Assembly (NCBI GenBank): GCA_050732395.1
Contig: JBOHQX010000404.1
Span: 76,517 to 140,516 of the forward strand
DNA: 64,000 bases
Direction: 5' to 3'
Source: JBIOXB01 sp050732395
GTDB lineage: Bacteria; Zhuqueibacterota; Zhuqueibacteria; Zhuqueibacterales; Zhuqueibacteraceae
The notes beneath the pieces were generated by a model that saw nothing but the letters and a program-made list of their open reading frames with translations, did not search any database and was not told the origin of the DNA. Shown piece by piece: positions 1-8,867 of this stretch (the first letter of the stretch is position 1; every line of letters begins with the position of its first letter). The translations under genes and the position numbers were made by a program.

Positions 1-732
1 CGGCTGCCGTTCATCCGCGCTGCTTTGGAAAACGCCGACTATGTCACTTCGGTCGCGACCAGTTTGTTGGAGTTGGCGTCGCGGGCCCTTACGCCGCTTG
101 TCGGAAAGGCGCGAACCATCCTCAATTCTATCGATGCCAGCCGGCTCTCTCCCCGCACCCGGCCGCCGTTGCAACTGCAAGGAACGGTGATTGGCGCCAG
201 CGGTTTGTTTCGTTACAAAAAAGGATTGCTCTATCTGTTCAAGGCGCTGGCGAGCCTGCAACGCCGCTGCGATTACACGCTGCTGCTGGCGGGCGACTAT
301 TTCAAAGAAGAAGACCGGCAATCGCATACGCAGTATCTGCACGAGTATTGCTTGCGCGATCGCACCATTGTTACCGGCAAAATTCCACCGGAGTGCCTGG
401 CCGACTATCTGCAACTTCTCGACATCATGGTGTTTCCTTCTTTGTTCTCAGAAGGGTGCCCGCTGGCGCTGCTCGAAGGAATGGCGATGGGAAAAGCGGT
501 GATTGGCAGCCGTGCAGGTGCGATGCCGGAGATTATTCGTGACCGTGAAAACGGCCTGCTCGTCAATCCCGGCTCGGCCGATGAAATTGCGGACGCGATC
601 ATGACTCTGGTCGAAAGTCCATCGCTGCGTAAGCGCCTCGCCGAAAACGCCGCCACCACGGCCCGCGCCATGACCCCGGAGCGGGAGTTGCGAGAATGGC
701 AGGAAGTGTATGAGACCGTTTTGGATAGATGA
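1..732 (+). CDS. Glycosyltransferase family 4 (GT4), C-terminal part, cut by window edge
   Basis: The reading frame is open from base 1, so the gene begins upstream; 243 residues are visible. A Rossmann-like C-terminal half of a GT-B retaining glycosyltransferase is clear. There is a GASGLFRYKKG nucleotide-sugar strand-loop, then a PPECLADYLQLLDIMVFPS stretch, then the EGCPLALLEGMAMGKAV motif (the E-x7-E signature of GT4 enzymes), followed by GAMPEIIRDRENGLLVNPG. The family transfers a sugar from a nucleotide donor to a glycan or lipid acceptor at the cytoplasmic membrane. It is probably the last gene of a polysaccharide cluster to the left. The TTG at base 25 is an internal codon, not a start. 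The sigma factor gene follows 57 bases downstream on the same strand. Acceptor and sugar cannot be told from the sequence. Confidence 0.85.
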   Translation, partial: RLPFIRAALENADYVTSVATSLLELASRALTPLVGKARTILNSIDASRLSPRTRPPLQLQGTVIGASGLFRYKKGLLYLFKALASLQRRCDYTLLLAGDYFKEEDRQSHTQYLHEYCLRDRTIVTGKIPPECLADYLQLLDIMVFPSLFSEGCPLALLEGMAMGKAVIGSRAGAMPEIIRDRENGLLVNPGSADEIADAIMTLVESPSLRKRLAENAATTARAMTPERELREWQEVYETVLDR

Positions 733-789
733 ACGGCTCTTTGCCTTCCGCCGCCAGTGGAAAAGTGGAAACAATGGAGAGAAGATTCA

Positions 790-1650
790 ATGCGGAATAA
801 GACAAATTGGCCATCGGTGCGGAGATACCTGCGGGAAATCAAGGAATATCCTCCGCTTTCCGTCGAGGAAGAGTTCGAATTGGCGCAACGCATCCAGGAG
901 GGCGATCAGTGGGCGCTGGAAAAGCTGATCAAAGCCAATTTGCGTTTTGTGGTGGCGATCGCCTACCAATACCAGGAGCGAGGACTGCCGTTGCCGGATC
1001 TCATCAGCGAAGGCAACCTTGGATTGATCAAGGCGGCCCAGCGTTTCAATGCGTCACTGGGTTTTAAGTTCATTACCTACGCCGTGTGGTGGATCCGGCA
1101 ATCAATTTTATTGGCATTGGGAGAACACGGCCGGCTCGTACGCGTGCCGTTGTATCGCCTGAATGAAATCAGAGAAATCCGCTCCGCCCGGCAAGTGCTG
1201 GAGCAGCGGCTCGAGCGCGAGCCCAGCCTCGAAGAGCTTGCCCAGAATTCGGCAATGACGACCCGGAAGACACTGGAAATTCTGCTGGCCTCCGCGGGCC
1301 ATGTTTCACTCGATATGCCCGGCCCGGATCAAGGGAACGCGAGCCTGCTGGATCAGCTCGGCAGCGAGCAGCAATCTTCTCCTGAAACGGCGTTGCGGGA
1401 AAGATCCATGCAGGTCAAGATTGAGCACATGATTTCCACGTTGCCCTCTCGCGAAGCTGAGATCATTCGCATGTACTTCGGTCTCAATGGCGGCGCGCCA
1501 CAAACACTCAAGCAGCTCGCAGCGCGCTATCGAGTGACACGCGAGCGCATGCGTCAAATCAAGGAAAGAGCGTTGATGCGCTTGCGCCGGCAGCCTTCGC
1601 TGCCGCACCGCCAGAGACTGGTGGCTTCTCCATCCGTGCAGTTTTCGTGA
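790..1650 (+). CDS. RNA polymerase sigma factor, sigma-70 family (group 2-like)
   Basis: A 286-residue protein with sigma-70 regions in order. Region 1.2 is near residues 8-38 (VRRYLREIKEYPPLS). Region 2 is near 48-118 and includes DLISEGNLGLIKAAQRF and the -10 recognition helix GFKFITYAVWWIRQ (about 91-104). Region 3 follows, and region 4 with its helix-turn-helix is near 215-270 (LPSREAEIIRMYFGL ... VTRERMRQIKERAL). It lacks the acidic region 1.1 and is shorter than a primary RpoD, so an alternative RpoD/RpoS-like factor is likelier. ATG 790 is chosen because AGAGAAG lies 5 bases upstream; a GTG at 757 is in frame but has no ribosome site. It lies immediately ahead of a two-component system, which suggests a regulatory locus. 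The regulon is unknown. Confidence 0.92.
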   Translation: MRNKTNWPSVRRYLREIKEYPPLSVEEEFELAQRIQEGDQWALEKLIKANLRFVVAIAYQYQERGLPLPDLISEGNLGLIKAAQRFNASLGFKFITYAVWWIRQSILLALGEHGRLVRVPLYRLNEIREIRSARQVLEQRLEREPSLEELAQNSAMTTRKTLEILLASAGHVSLDMPGPDQGNASLLDQLGSEQQSSPETALRERSMQVKIEHMISTLPSREAEIIRMYFGLNGGAPQTLKQLAARYRVTRERMRQIKERALMRLRRQPSLPHRQRLVASPSVQFS

Positions 1651-1692
1651 GCGCTCGTTTTGCGGTTTTTATTTTCAATTGATATCAAGACC

Positions 1693-3984
1693 ATGTCTCC
1701 TCCTGCCTCGCTCATGACACGCGGCCCTCGCCGGCTGCAGGAAACCTTGCAGCGCTTTCGCTTTGGCAAGAGCTCCAAGTTGAGGCGCAATGAAATGCAA
1801 CTGGCCATGATCTTCCTGAGCCTGATCATTGTTCCCAGCGGGCTGTTGGGTTATCTCAGTTGGCGAGCCCTGGAAAATGAAAAGCTGCTCTCGCAGGAAA
1901 GATTGCGGGAGAGTTACGATCAGTTTGCCCGCCTGGCGGCCCGTGAAATAGACCACGAGCTTGAAGACCTCGAGAAGCGATGGGGCACCGCGATGAAAGA
2001 TCTTCTGAAAAGAGGCCCGGCAAATTTCACCGACCGCGAAGTGGAGAAGCTGTTCTCGGGCGAACCGCTGATTGCCGCTTGCTTCTTGCTCACGGCCCCG
2101 GGACAGGTCGTTCATCCTCCCGGCCTGAGTCCGGGAAAGGAGACCTCCTCGCCGGAAACTTGGGAGCAGGCTTCCTACTTGCACGAGTTTGAAATCTTCA
2201 AGCAATTGCAGGAGCAAGGCGAGGAGCTTGAATATCACGTTTACGACTTGCAGGGTGCCGTTGCTCGTTACCAGGAGATCTTGTCAAGAGTCTCCAACCC
2301 CCAGTTACGCGCCATGGCGGATAGTTACATAGGCCGCGCTTTGCAAAAGAAGGGCGACTGGATCGCTGCGCTCGCGGCATTCCGCGATTTGTTGCAAAAC
2401 TATCCTGAGATGCGCGATTTCAATCAGATGTACCTGCGTTTTTTGGCGCGCTACCAGATCGCCGTCTGCCTCGACAATCTCGAACGCGACCAGGAGGCCG
2501 TGGCCGAGCTGGCGCGACTGAACCTGGATTTGTTCGAGCGCAGCGACGCCATCCAAACGATGCAATACTCGTATTTCTTTCAGATGATCCAGGATTTGGC
2601 TTCGCGACTGCTCGCCTCTCCCCATCTTTCTTCGCTCGCCGCGTCTCAGGCGCAGTTCCAGGCGCTGGCCGAGAAAAATAAGAAACGCATCAGTCAAAAA
2701 TATTTTGTTCAGCTTCTGAACCAAGAATTAACCGAGAGCGTGATCAAGCGCAAGCGTCACAAACTGAATTTTCGATATGTGTCGGGCGAGGCGGATGGCG
2801 AGCCTTTCTTATTGGCGCATCACTCTTTGCCCGATCCGAGCGGAATTTTTGCGACCGGCATGTTGGGATTGCAAATCGATCTGAATCGGCTCCGGCAGGA
2901 GCTTTTTCCTGTGATCCTGCGCAACCTGAAGTCCAGCAAACAAGTGCAACTCGTTATTCTGAATGAAAAGGATGAATACGTCATCGGCCCCACGAAGCCG
3001 GCTCCGGCGCTTCTTGCCGTGCAAAAGCTGGAGCGGCCGTTTGATTTCTGGCAAGTCGCGATCTATCTCGACGACACGTACCACGTCTCTCAACGCCAGG
3101 ACTTTGGCGTCGCCCTGAAGTTTTGGCTGATCTCATTCCTGCTGCTCAGCATCTTATCGGGCGCTTACCTTTTCATTCGGCGCGCGCGGCGCGAAGCTCA
3201 GCTCTCGCACATAAAATCCGGTTTCGTCTCCAACGTCTCCCACGAGCTGCGCACACCGCTGGCCTCGATCAGAATGCTGGCGGAGTTGATGGAGATGCAA
3301 CTCAATGGCGAATCAAACATTCGTTTGGAAAAGCACAATGCTCGACATTATCTCAGCATCATTCAGCGGGAATGTAACCGGCTGGGGCGGCTTCTCGAAA
3401 ACGTGCTGGATTTCTCGAAAATCGAGCGCGGCCTCAAGCAGTTCAGTTTTGAATACGAAAACCCCAGCTGTGTTTTGTACATGGCGGTCGAAACGTTTCG
3501 TCCACATGCCGAGGCGCAAGACTTTACGCTGGAAGTGGAAATCGCGGAGGACCTGCCCGCGGTGCGCCTAGACGCCGACGCCATCTTGCAGGTAATGTTG
3601 AATTTGTTGAGCAATGCCCTCAAATACAGCCAGGAAATCAAGGAAATTCGCGTACGTGCCTATCGCGCGGACCGGACCCGCCTCTCGGTCGAAGTTGCCG
3701 ATCAGGGCATCGGCATGGAAGCCGCAGAATTTCCGAAAATCTTCGATGCCTTTTATCGCATTGATCCAAGCTTGAACTCCCCGAAACAAGGCGGGGTTGG
3801 ATTGGGATTGACCTTGGTGCGCCACATCGTGCAGGCTCACGGCGGTGAAGTGTACGTGCGCAGCATTGCCGGCCAAGGCTCCACATTCTGCTTTACACTT
3901 CCGATTTCCTCCGTGGAGGTATCCAAGCCAACGCGCCAGGAAACCAGCAACACACCGATGCTCACTGATGCGGAGGTTCTGTGA
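1693..3984 (+). CDS. Membrane sensor histidine kinase with large TPR-like extracytoplasmic domain
   Basis: About 763 residues. One membrane helix lies near residues 38-57 (MIFLSLIIVPSGLLGYLSW) and a second near 475-496 (WLISFLLLSILSGAYLFI), leaving about 420 residues outside the membrane. That sensor region contains helical, TPR-like repeats around 184-290 (AVARYQEIL ... AMADSYIGRALQKKGDWIAALAAF ... YQIAVCLDNL). After the second helix come the HisKA H-box (SHELRTPLASIRM, His near 517) and the ATPase domain, with the N-box (QVMLNLLSNALKYS), G1 (DQGIGM) and G2 (GVGLGLTLV). It overlaps the response regulator gene by 4 bases, so the two are made together. The start is uncertain: ATG 1693 is used, TTG 1660 is in frame, and neither has a good ribosome site. 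The signal sensed is unknown. Confidence 0.9.
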   Translation: MSPPASLMTRGPRRLQETLQRFRFGKSSKLRRNEMQLAMIFLSLIIVPSGLLGYLSWRALENEKLLSQERLRESYDQFARLAAREIDHELEDLEKRWGTAMKDLLKRGPANFTDREVEKLFSGEPLIAACFLLTAPGQVVHPPGLSPGKETSSPETWEQASYLHEFEIFKQLQEQGEELEYHVYDLQGAVARYQEILSRVSNPQLRAMADSYIGRALQKKGDWIAALAAFRDLLQNYPEMRDFNQMYLRFLARYQIAVCLDNLERDQEAVAELARLNLDLFERSDAIQTMQYSYFFQMIQDLASRLLASPHLSSLAASQAQFQALAEKNKKRISQKYFVQLLNQELTESVIKRKRHKLNFRYVSGEADGEPFLLAHHSLPDPSGIFATGMLGLQIDLNRLRQELFPVILRNLKSSKQVQLVILNEKDEYVIGPTKPAPALLAVQKLERPFDFWQVAIYLDDTYHVSQRQDFGVALKFWLISFLLLSILSGAYLFIRRARREAQLSHIKSGFVSNVSHELRTPLASIRMLAELMEMQLNGESNIRLEKHNARHYLSIIQRECNRLGRLLENVLDFSKIERGLKQFSFEYENPSCVLYMAVETFRPHAEAQDFTLEVEIAEDLPAVRLDADAILQVMLNLLSNALKYSQEIKEIRVRAYRADRTRLSVEVADQGIGMEAAEFPKIFDAFYRIDPSLNSPKQGGVGLGLTLVRHIVQAHGGEVYVRSIAGQGSTFCFTLPISSVEVSKPTRQETSNTPMLTDAEVL

Positions 3985-4820
3985 AAGAAACCCACCGACA
4001 CCTCGAGCTTACCGCCCCCGGGAAAGCTTCACCGGCTGGCATGAACACAACGATCTTGAGCGAAAGCAAAGAGCGCGGCATAAAGCAAATACTGATCGTT
4101 GAAGATGATGCCGCCATCGCTCTGGGATTGGAGAGTGCGCTGCGCGGTGAAGGCTATGAGACGCTCACGGCACGCGCCGGCAAGGAGGGCTTTCGCCTCG
4201 CTCAAGAGCAGCAACCGGATCTGCTCATTCTCGATTTGATGCTCCCGGGGATGAGTGGCCTGGAAATCTGCAAGCGCATTCGCGACCAGGGCCTCGGCAC
4301 TCCGGTAATCATGCTGACTTCCAAGGCCGAAGAGAACGATAAAGTACTGGGGCTGGAGATCGGCGCCGACGACTACGTCACCAAACCCTTCAGCTTGCGC
4401 GAGCTGCTGGCGCGCGTGAAGGCACACTTGCGCCGCGAGGAGGCGGCAGGCTCGACCGTGACGGCCGCGCGGCGTACGCAATTTGCATTCGGCGAGGTCA
4501 CCGTGGACCTCAAGCGGCATGAGGTTCGCAATGCCGGCAAGCTGCAGGAGCTGACCCCGCGCGAATTTCGCATCCTGGAATATTTTCTGGCGCACCCCGG
4601 TGAGCTCATTTCGCGCGATCGCTTGTTGGGGGAAGTGTGGGGTTATGAGCTTTATCCTACCACCCGCACGATTGACAGCCACATTCACCTGCTGCGCACG
4701 CACATCGAGCTCGACCCGGGAAACCCGCGCTATATCAAGACGGTCCACGGCGTGGGCTATCTGTTTGAGTTGGAGGAGAGCGTGAAGCAGAAATCTGCAA
4801 AAACAAGCAAATGTCGATGA
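3981..4820 (+). CDS. OmpR/PhoB-family response regulator
   Basis: 279 residues. The receiver domain begins near residue 36 (QILIVEDD). The phospho-acceptor Asp is near 85 in LLILDLMLPGMSG, the conserved Lys is near 135 (DYVTKPFSLREL), and the switch Thr is in MLTSK. A winged-helix DNA-binding domain follows from about 175 (ELTPREFRILEYFLAHPG ... VHGVGYLFE). The GTG start at 3981 overlaps the kinase stop codon and has GGAGG 4 bases upstream, inside the end of the kinase gene, which indicates translational coupling. An ATG at 4041 would give a shorter, more usual N-terminus. It is the cognate partner of the upstream histidine kinase and should bind DNA as a phosphorylated dimer. Targets are unknown; the adjacent HPr-kinase-like and kelch genes are candidates. 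Confidence 0.93.
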   Translation: MKETHRHLELTAPGKASPAGMNTTILSESKERGIKQILIVEDDAAIALGLESALRGEGYETLTARAGKEGFRLAQEQQPDLLILDLMLPGMSGLEICKRIRDQGLGTPVIMLTSKAEENDKVLGLEIGADDYVTKPFSLRELLARVKAHLRREEAAGSTVTAARRTQFAFGEVTVDLKRHEVRNAGKLQELTPREFRILEYFLAHPGELISRDRLLGEVWGYELYPTTRTIDSHIHLLRTHIELDPGNPRYIKTVHGVGYLFELEESVKQKSAKTSKCR

Positions 4821-4858
4821 AAAAAAGTTAAAACACGATATCAGATCGGGCACATTTC

Positions 4859-5950
4859 ATGGGAAATCCAATCGCCAAAATCGGTGTGCGCCTGCATGGC
4901 GTCACTCTGAACCTCGAGGCCGACCATCCGCCCTTGCTGGACTACGCCGTCACCCATCTTCATGGCATGGTGCAACCGCCGTACGGCACGCCGGACCTGT
5001 CGGTGAAATGCTGGTGGTCACAGCGTGAGTGGGATGAGGAGGCCAACCCGTTTCCTTCAAATGGCGGCTTGAACGTCATCGGTAAGCGTATGTTAGGCAA
5101 CGCCGAGGCCCTCATTTGGCTGGACACGTTGAAGATGAAAGGGCTGCAGTTGCGTTTCCGGCGTGCAAACGAACAACTCCACTTCGAGGTTGCTTATTGT
5201 TTTCATCCCAAGCAGAAGAAACTCGAGAGCGCGCCAGAGTACGAATACAAAGCCTATTTCAGCTTGATGAGTTATTTAGTCTATTATCCGATGATGTGGT
5301 ATCTCGAGCGTACGCGGAGTTGGACGGTCTTGCACGCTTCCGCCCTGGCAACGGGTGAAAGCGGCGTTATGATCGGAGGCCTGGGTGGCGTCGGTAAGAC
5401 CACGACGTGCGTAGCTTTGATGCAGTGCGACGACATGGCGCTCATGTCTGAAAATCTGATTTTCACGGACGGAGAGTTCATTTATCCATGCTACGAGCCG
5501 ATCCGGCTGGATGAACACAGTCTGACCATGTTGGGCGCCCCCCCTGAAAAGGCGGGGCTGATGCCCATGGCATTCCCCGAAGGGCTGAAGGACAAGTGGC
5601 TTTTCCACGTCGCTCAAAGCGAGCTTTTGGAAAGAGTCCGGCCGGCCATCCTTTTTCTGCCGCAATTCTCCTCTAAGAGTTACCTGATCGAGCTTGCTCC
5701 CGAATTGGCGGTTGAAAAAATTCTCGCGATGAACCGTCTGACCCGTGAATTGGATGATTATGGCTGGTACGCAGCAGCGTTGGATATGCATTGGCCCGTG
5801 GCGAACCGGGCCGCCCAGCGTGTGGAGGTGCTGCGGGAATTCGTGCAACGCATCGTCTGCTTCGAGCTCGGCATCGACCGCTCGGCCGGCGTCGGCGCGG
5901 TGGTGGAAAATATTCGGCGCGTCGTCAATTCACCGAGGAGAGGGATATGA
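4859..5950 (+). CDS. HPr-kinase-like P-loop protein (HprK-related)
   Basis: 363 residues. The C-terminal half resembles the catalytic domain of HPr serine kinase: TVLHASALATG at about 156-166 leads into a Walker A loop GGLGGVGKTT (about 173-182) that directly follows a beta strand, as in HprK/P. The N-terminal 150 residues are not recognised and lack the usual HprK N-domain. No HPr (ptsH-like) gene is visible nearby. Related stand-alone HprK-like proteins occur next to polysaccharide and peptide-modification genes, where the substrate is mostly unknown. The gene follows the response regulator by 38 bases and overlaps the kelch lipoprotein gene by 4 bases (ATGA), so it is co-translated with it. 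The function is inferred as phosphotransfer to a protein or small molecule, with the substrate unassigned. Confidence 0.7.
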   Translation: MGNPIAKIGVRLHGVTLNLEADHPPLLDYAVTHLHGMVQPPYGTPDLSVKCWWSQREWDEEANPFPSNGGLNVIGKRMLGNAEALIWLDTLKMKGLQLRFRRANEQLHFEVAYCFHPKQKKLESAPEYEYKAYFSLMSYLVYYPMMWYLERTRSWTVLHASALATGESGVMIGGLGGVGKTTTCVALMQCDDMALMSENLIFTDGEFIYPCYEPIRLDEHSLTMLGAPPEKAGLMPMAFPEGLKDKWLFHVAQSELLERVRPAILFLPQFSSKSYLIELAPELAVEKILAMNRLTRELDDYGWYAAALDMHWPVANRAAQRVEVLREFVQRIVCFELGIDRSAGVGAVVENIRRVVNSPRRGI

Positions 5951-7143
5951 AAACGAAAACATGGTGCGCAATCTTCTTGGCGCTGGCCGCTCTGCTCTTG
6001 GGATGTGCCGGCAGAAGAACTACGCCCGGATCCGTGCAGACCGAGACGCCGATTCCACCCGCCGGAGGAAATGGCATGGCTGGCAACACGTTGAGCGCCT
6101 GGCGCGATCGTACGCCCCTCATCGAGCCCTCCCCGGTCTGGCCCGCTGCGGCCGAGGATTGCGCCCTCATTTATGACCCGCGCGCACATCGTCTGGTTCT
6201 GTGTGGCGGAAAAAACGACGATAACGAAAACCTCGACCAGGTTTGGGAATTTGATCTTCAAAGAAACCGTTGGCAGCAAATCGAGATCGTGGGCGAAAAA
6301 CCGCCGCCCACGGAGGATCATGTTGCCGTCTATGATCCCATGAGCCATCGTTTGATTCTGCACGGCGGCGAGAACGGCGCAACCTGGAACAATACCTGGG
6401 CGCTGTCTCTGACCACACATCGGTGGCGCAATATGACAGACGCCGCGGCTCCGGCGCGTGAAGATCACACCGCCGTCTACGATAGCCGCGCGAAACGCAT
6501 GGTAATCTTTGGCGGACGCAACTGGGAAATCGAAAACTCCTATGACCTCTGGGCCCTGGATCTCGATCCCCAGTCGCCCACTTTTGAAAAATGGCGGGAC
6601 TTGACGGTCAAAGAAGACCATCCTGCGGGGCGCTTCGACCACGTCGCGGTCTTCGATAGCTTGAAAAATCGCATGCTCGTCTATGGCGGCTGGAGCAAAA
6701 AGGAAAAAGAATACCTCGGCGACACCTGGGCATTCTATTTTGCGACAATGCCCGAAGGGGCCTTGCGGCCGGAGGCGAAGGGAGAGTGGAAAAAAATTAA
6801 AGCCAAAAAATCCCATCCCCCTAAACGCCGGCATGCGGTTGGAGCATATGACTCGTCCAGAAACTGGTTCATTCTATGCGGAGGCTTTGGCGAGGAGGGC
6901 TATCTTAATGATGTTTGGGCGTTCGACCTTGCCCTGGATAACTGGACGAACATTACACCCGGCCCGCAACCACGTATCGACCATCAGGCGGTTTACGATC
7001 CGAGGAGCCAGCACCTGATCATTTATGGTGGTGATGCCCGGCTGCAGAATAAGTTTCACGACATGTGGGAGCTGCAGATTCAAGCTGGCCGGTCTTTCAA
7101 TTTGTCGGTGTACAAGACGTTGGACGCGCGCGCCGAGAAATAA
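5947..7143 (+). CDS. Kelch-repeat lipoprotein
   Basis: 398 residues. The N-terminus is a lipoprotein signal (MKTKTWCAIFLALAALLLGC) with the lipidated Cys near residue 20. The rest is built of kelch-type repeats, each with a double glycine and a spaced Trp: LVLCGGK ... VWEFDL, LILHGGE ... TWALSL, MVIFGGR ... LWALDL, MLVYGGW ... TWAFYF, WFILCGGF ... VWAFDL, LIIYGGD ... MWELQI. About six blades are seen, consistent with a closed beta-propeller on the outer face of a membrane. Repeats are often joined by DHxAVYD, giving an almost regular spacing. The start overlaps the previous stop (ATGA), so co-translation with the HprK-like gene is likely. Propellers of this type bind proteins or glycans; no catalytic motif was recognised. 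Confidence 0.88.
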   Translation: MKTKTWCAIFLALAALLLGCAGRRTTPGSVQTETPIPPAGGNGMAGNTLSAWRDRTPLIEPSPVWPAAAEDCALIYDPRAHRLVLCGGKNDDNENLDQVWEFDLQRNRWQQIEIVGEKPPPTEDHVAVYDPMSHRLILHGGENGATWNNTWALSLTTHRWRNMTDAAAPAREDHTAVYDSRAKRMVIFGGRNWEIENSYDLWALDLDPQSPTFEKWRDLTVKEDHPAGRFDHVAVFDSLKNRMLVYGGWSKKEKEYLGDTWAFYFATMPEGALRPEAKGEWKKIKAKKSHPPKRRHAVGAYDSSRNWFILCGGFGEEGYLNDVWAFDLALDNWTNITPGPQPRIDHQAVYDPRSQHLIIYGGDARLQNKFHDMWELQIQAGRSFNLSVYKTLDARAEK

Positions 7144-7173
7144 TTGCTCATTCCCTAACCGTGCGAGGGTCGT

Positions 7174-8577
7174 ATGAAATTGACGAGGTACAGTCCATTC
7201 GAAGAAATATCCGGCAACGGCAGCTTGCCGATACGATTCTTCCTGACACCGGAAATGATGCCGGATCAGGAAACGCTGGCGCAGTTGAAGAACCTCGCCA
7301 CCGCGCCTGGCTTGCAGCGTTATGTCACCGTTTTGCCGGACGTTCACCGCAAAAGCCGCAACCTCAGCCCGACGGGGACGGTGGTCGCAGCGAAAAATGC
7401 GCTGGTGCCGCGCGCCGTCGACACCGGTATCAATTGCGGCATGCGCATGGTTCTGACCGATATTGACGCGCGGGAGCTCACCCCGCCTATACTCGATGAT
7501 CTGTTTGGCAAACTCAAGAACTCCATCCCGGTCTTCGAGCACGAACAGGAGCGCTTCAGCCCGAAAGACGTTGTGGAGATTCTTGTGCGCGGCTGCCAAT
7601 GGAGTCAAAAGGAATTCGGCCTGAGCGACCACGAGCGAAATTGCATCGAGAACCGCGGCACCATGCCGACGGATACGAATGACGACGAAGCCATTCTCGC
7701 CTGCATGCCGGAGAAGTCGACCAAGAAAGGCGCGCGCTGCCTGGGTACGCTCGGCGATGGCAACCATTTTCTGGAGTTGCAGGAAATCGCCGAAATCTTA
7801 AATCGCGATCTTGCCAATCGCCTGGGGCTGTGTGAAGGCAAGGCATTTTTTATGCTTCACACCGGCTCGCGCACGGTCGGCAGCAAAATGATGAAGGCTT
7901 ATCTGCGCGAATTGGAAGAAAAATTTCTTGCCTCAAGGTCAAAAGCGGCCGGACCGATCTGGTCGGTGCCGGCGGATTCCGAAGAGGGCGTCAAATTTGC
8001 GCGCGCGCTGGCGGCGGCCTCCAATTTCGGCTTTGCGAACCGGATCGTCATTACGGATAGATTGCGGAGGGCGGTGCGTCAGGCTCTGCATGATGAATCA
8101 TTGGAGATGCCATTGCTGTACGATTGCGGCCACGTGAGCATCAAGGCGGAGATGTGGCAGGGAGAAAGACTGTGGATACACCGGCACGGTGCCAGCCGTG
8201 CTCTGCCACCCTCGCAGTTGCAGGAGCATCCGGTATTTAGCCGGACCGGACAACCGGTGCCGATCCCCGGTTCCATGGGGCACGCTTCATACGTCGGCGT
8301 TGCAGGCGAGCAGGCCGCTGAGGCGTTTTGTTCCGTCAATCATGGTGCCGGGCGCGTGCTGGACAAACCCGAGGCGCTGTTGCGCTTCACGGAGAGGCAG
8401 GTACAAAGAGAAATGCTGGACAAAAATATTCGCTTGTATCGTTACGGTTCGGGTGAAATCGCCGAACAGGCCCCCGGCTCGTTCAAGGACATTTCGCAAG
8501 TCATCGAAGCCATGTCCGCCTTCTCCCTGGCGCTTCCGGTGGCGCGCTTGCGCCCGCTTGCTGTGCTGAAAGGTTAG
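7174..8577 (+). CDS. RtcB-like RNA 3'-phosphate/2',3'-cyclic phosphate ligase
   Basis: 467 residues. All the hallmark metal and guanylate ligands of RtcB can be located: LPDVHRK (55-60), AVDTGINCGM with Asp83 and Cys88, LGDGNHFLEL with His198, LHTGSR with His229, YDCGHVSIKAE with His320, HRHGASRALPP near 337, GSMGHASYVG, and NHGAGR with His390 where GMP is attached. RtcB seals RNA ends in tRNA splicing or repair using GTP and Mn2+. The sequence is divergent: HRKSRNLSPTGT replaces the usual HLG-type segment, and TGSRTVGS replaces SGSRGLG. This suggests a subfamily distinct from the E. coli type. No archease gene is next to it. It starts 30 bases after the kelch gene and may be the last member of that operon. 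Confidence 0.85.
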   Translation: MKLTRYSPFEEISGNGSLPIRFFLTPEMMPDQETLAQLKNLATAPGLQRYVTVLPDVHRKSRNLSPTGTVVAAKNALVPRAVDTGINCGMRMVLTDIDARELTPPILDDLFGKLKNSIPVFEHEQERFSPKDVVEILVRGCQWSQKEFGLSDHERNCIENRGTMPTDTNDDEAILACMPEKSTKKGARCLGTLGDGNHFLELQEIAEILNRDLANRLGLCEGKAFFMLHTGSRTVGSKMMKAYLRELEEKFLASRSKAAGPIWSVPADSEEGVKFARALAAASNFGFANRIVITDRLRRAVRQALHDESLEMPLLYDCGHVSIKAEMWQGERLWIHRHGASRALPPSQLQEHPVFSRTGQPVPIPGSMGHASYVGVAGEQAAEAFCSVNHGAGRVLDKPEALLRFTERQVQREMLDKNIRLYRYGSGEIAEQAPGSFKDISQVIEAMSAFSLALPVARLRPLAVLKG

Positions 8578-8731
8578 CCGGCCGGGCCTTTATTTTCACA
8601 CAATTTTGACAATTCTTCAACCGGCCCATGACAACGTGCGCGTATGATTGTCTTATCTTCCATACAGAAGCAAGCGCAAGCCCAGTCGAAATTGGTGACT
8701 GCGGTGCACTTGATGAAGATTGGTTTATCGC

Positions 8732-8804
8732 GTCATGGCGAGAATTGCATTCGCCCTTAGTTGATTTTGGGAGATTGCCTTTTTGCATCGCTTCTCGCCA
8801 TGAC
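8732..8804. repeat. Palindromic repeat with GTCATGGCGAGAA termini
   Basis: A 13-base perfect inverted repeat, GTCATGGCGAGAA at 8732-8744 and TTCTCGCCATGAC at 8792-8804, encloses 47 bases that include GGGAGATTGCC. The form resembles the GTCAT-GCGAG ... CGC-ATGAC interspersed repeats seen in many environmental genomes. No coding sequence lies inside. It sits between rtcB and the exported protein gene. Confidence 0.7.
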
Positions 8805-8867
8805 TCTTTTCCTGCTTGAAATCAGCAATTGTGTATGATTCATTTGAAAGTGAAAGGATGGTTTACC

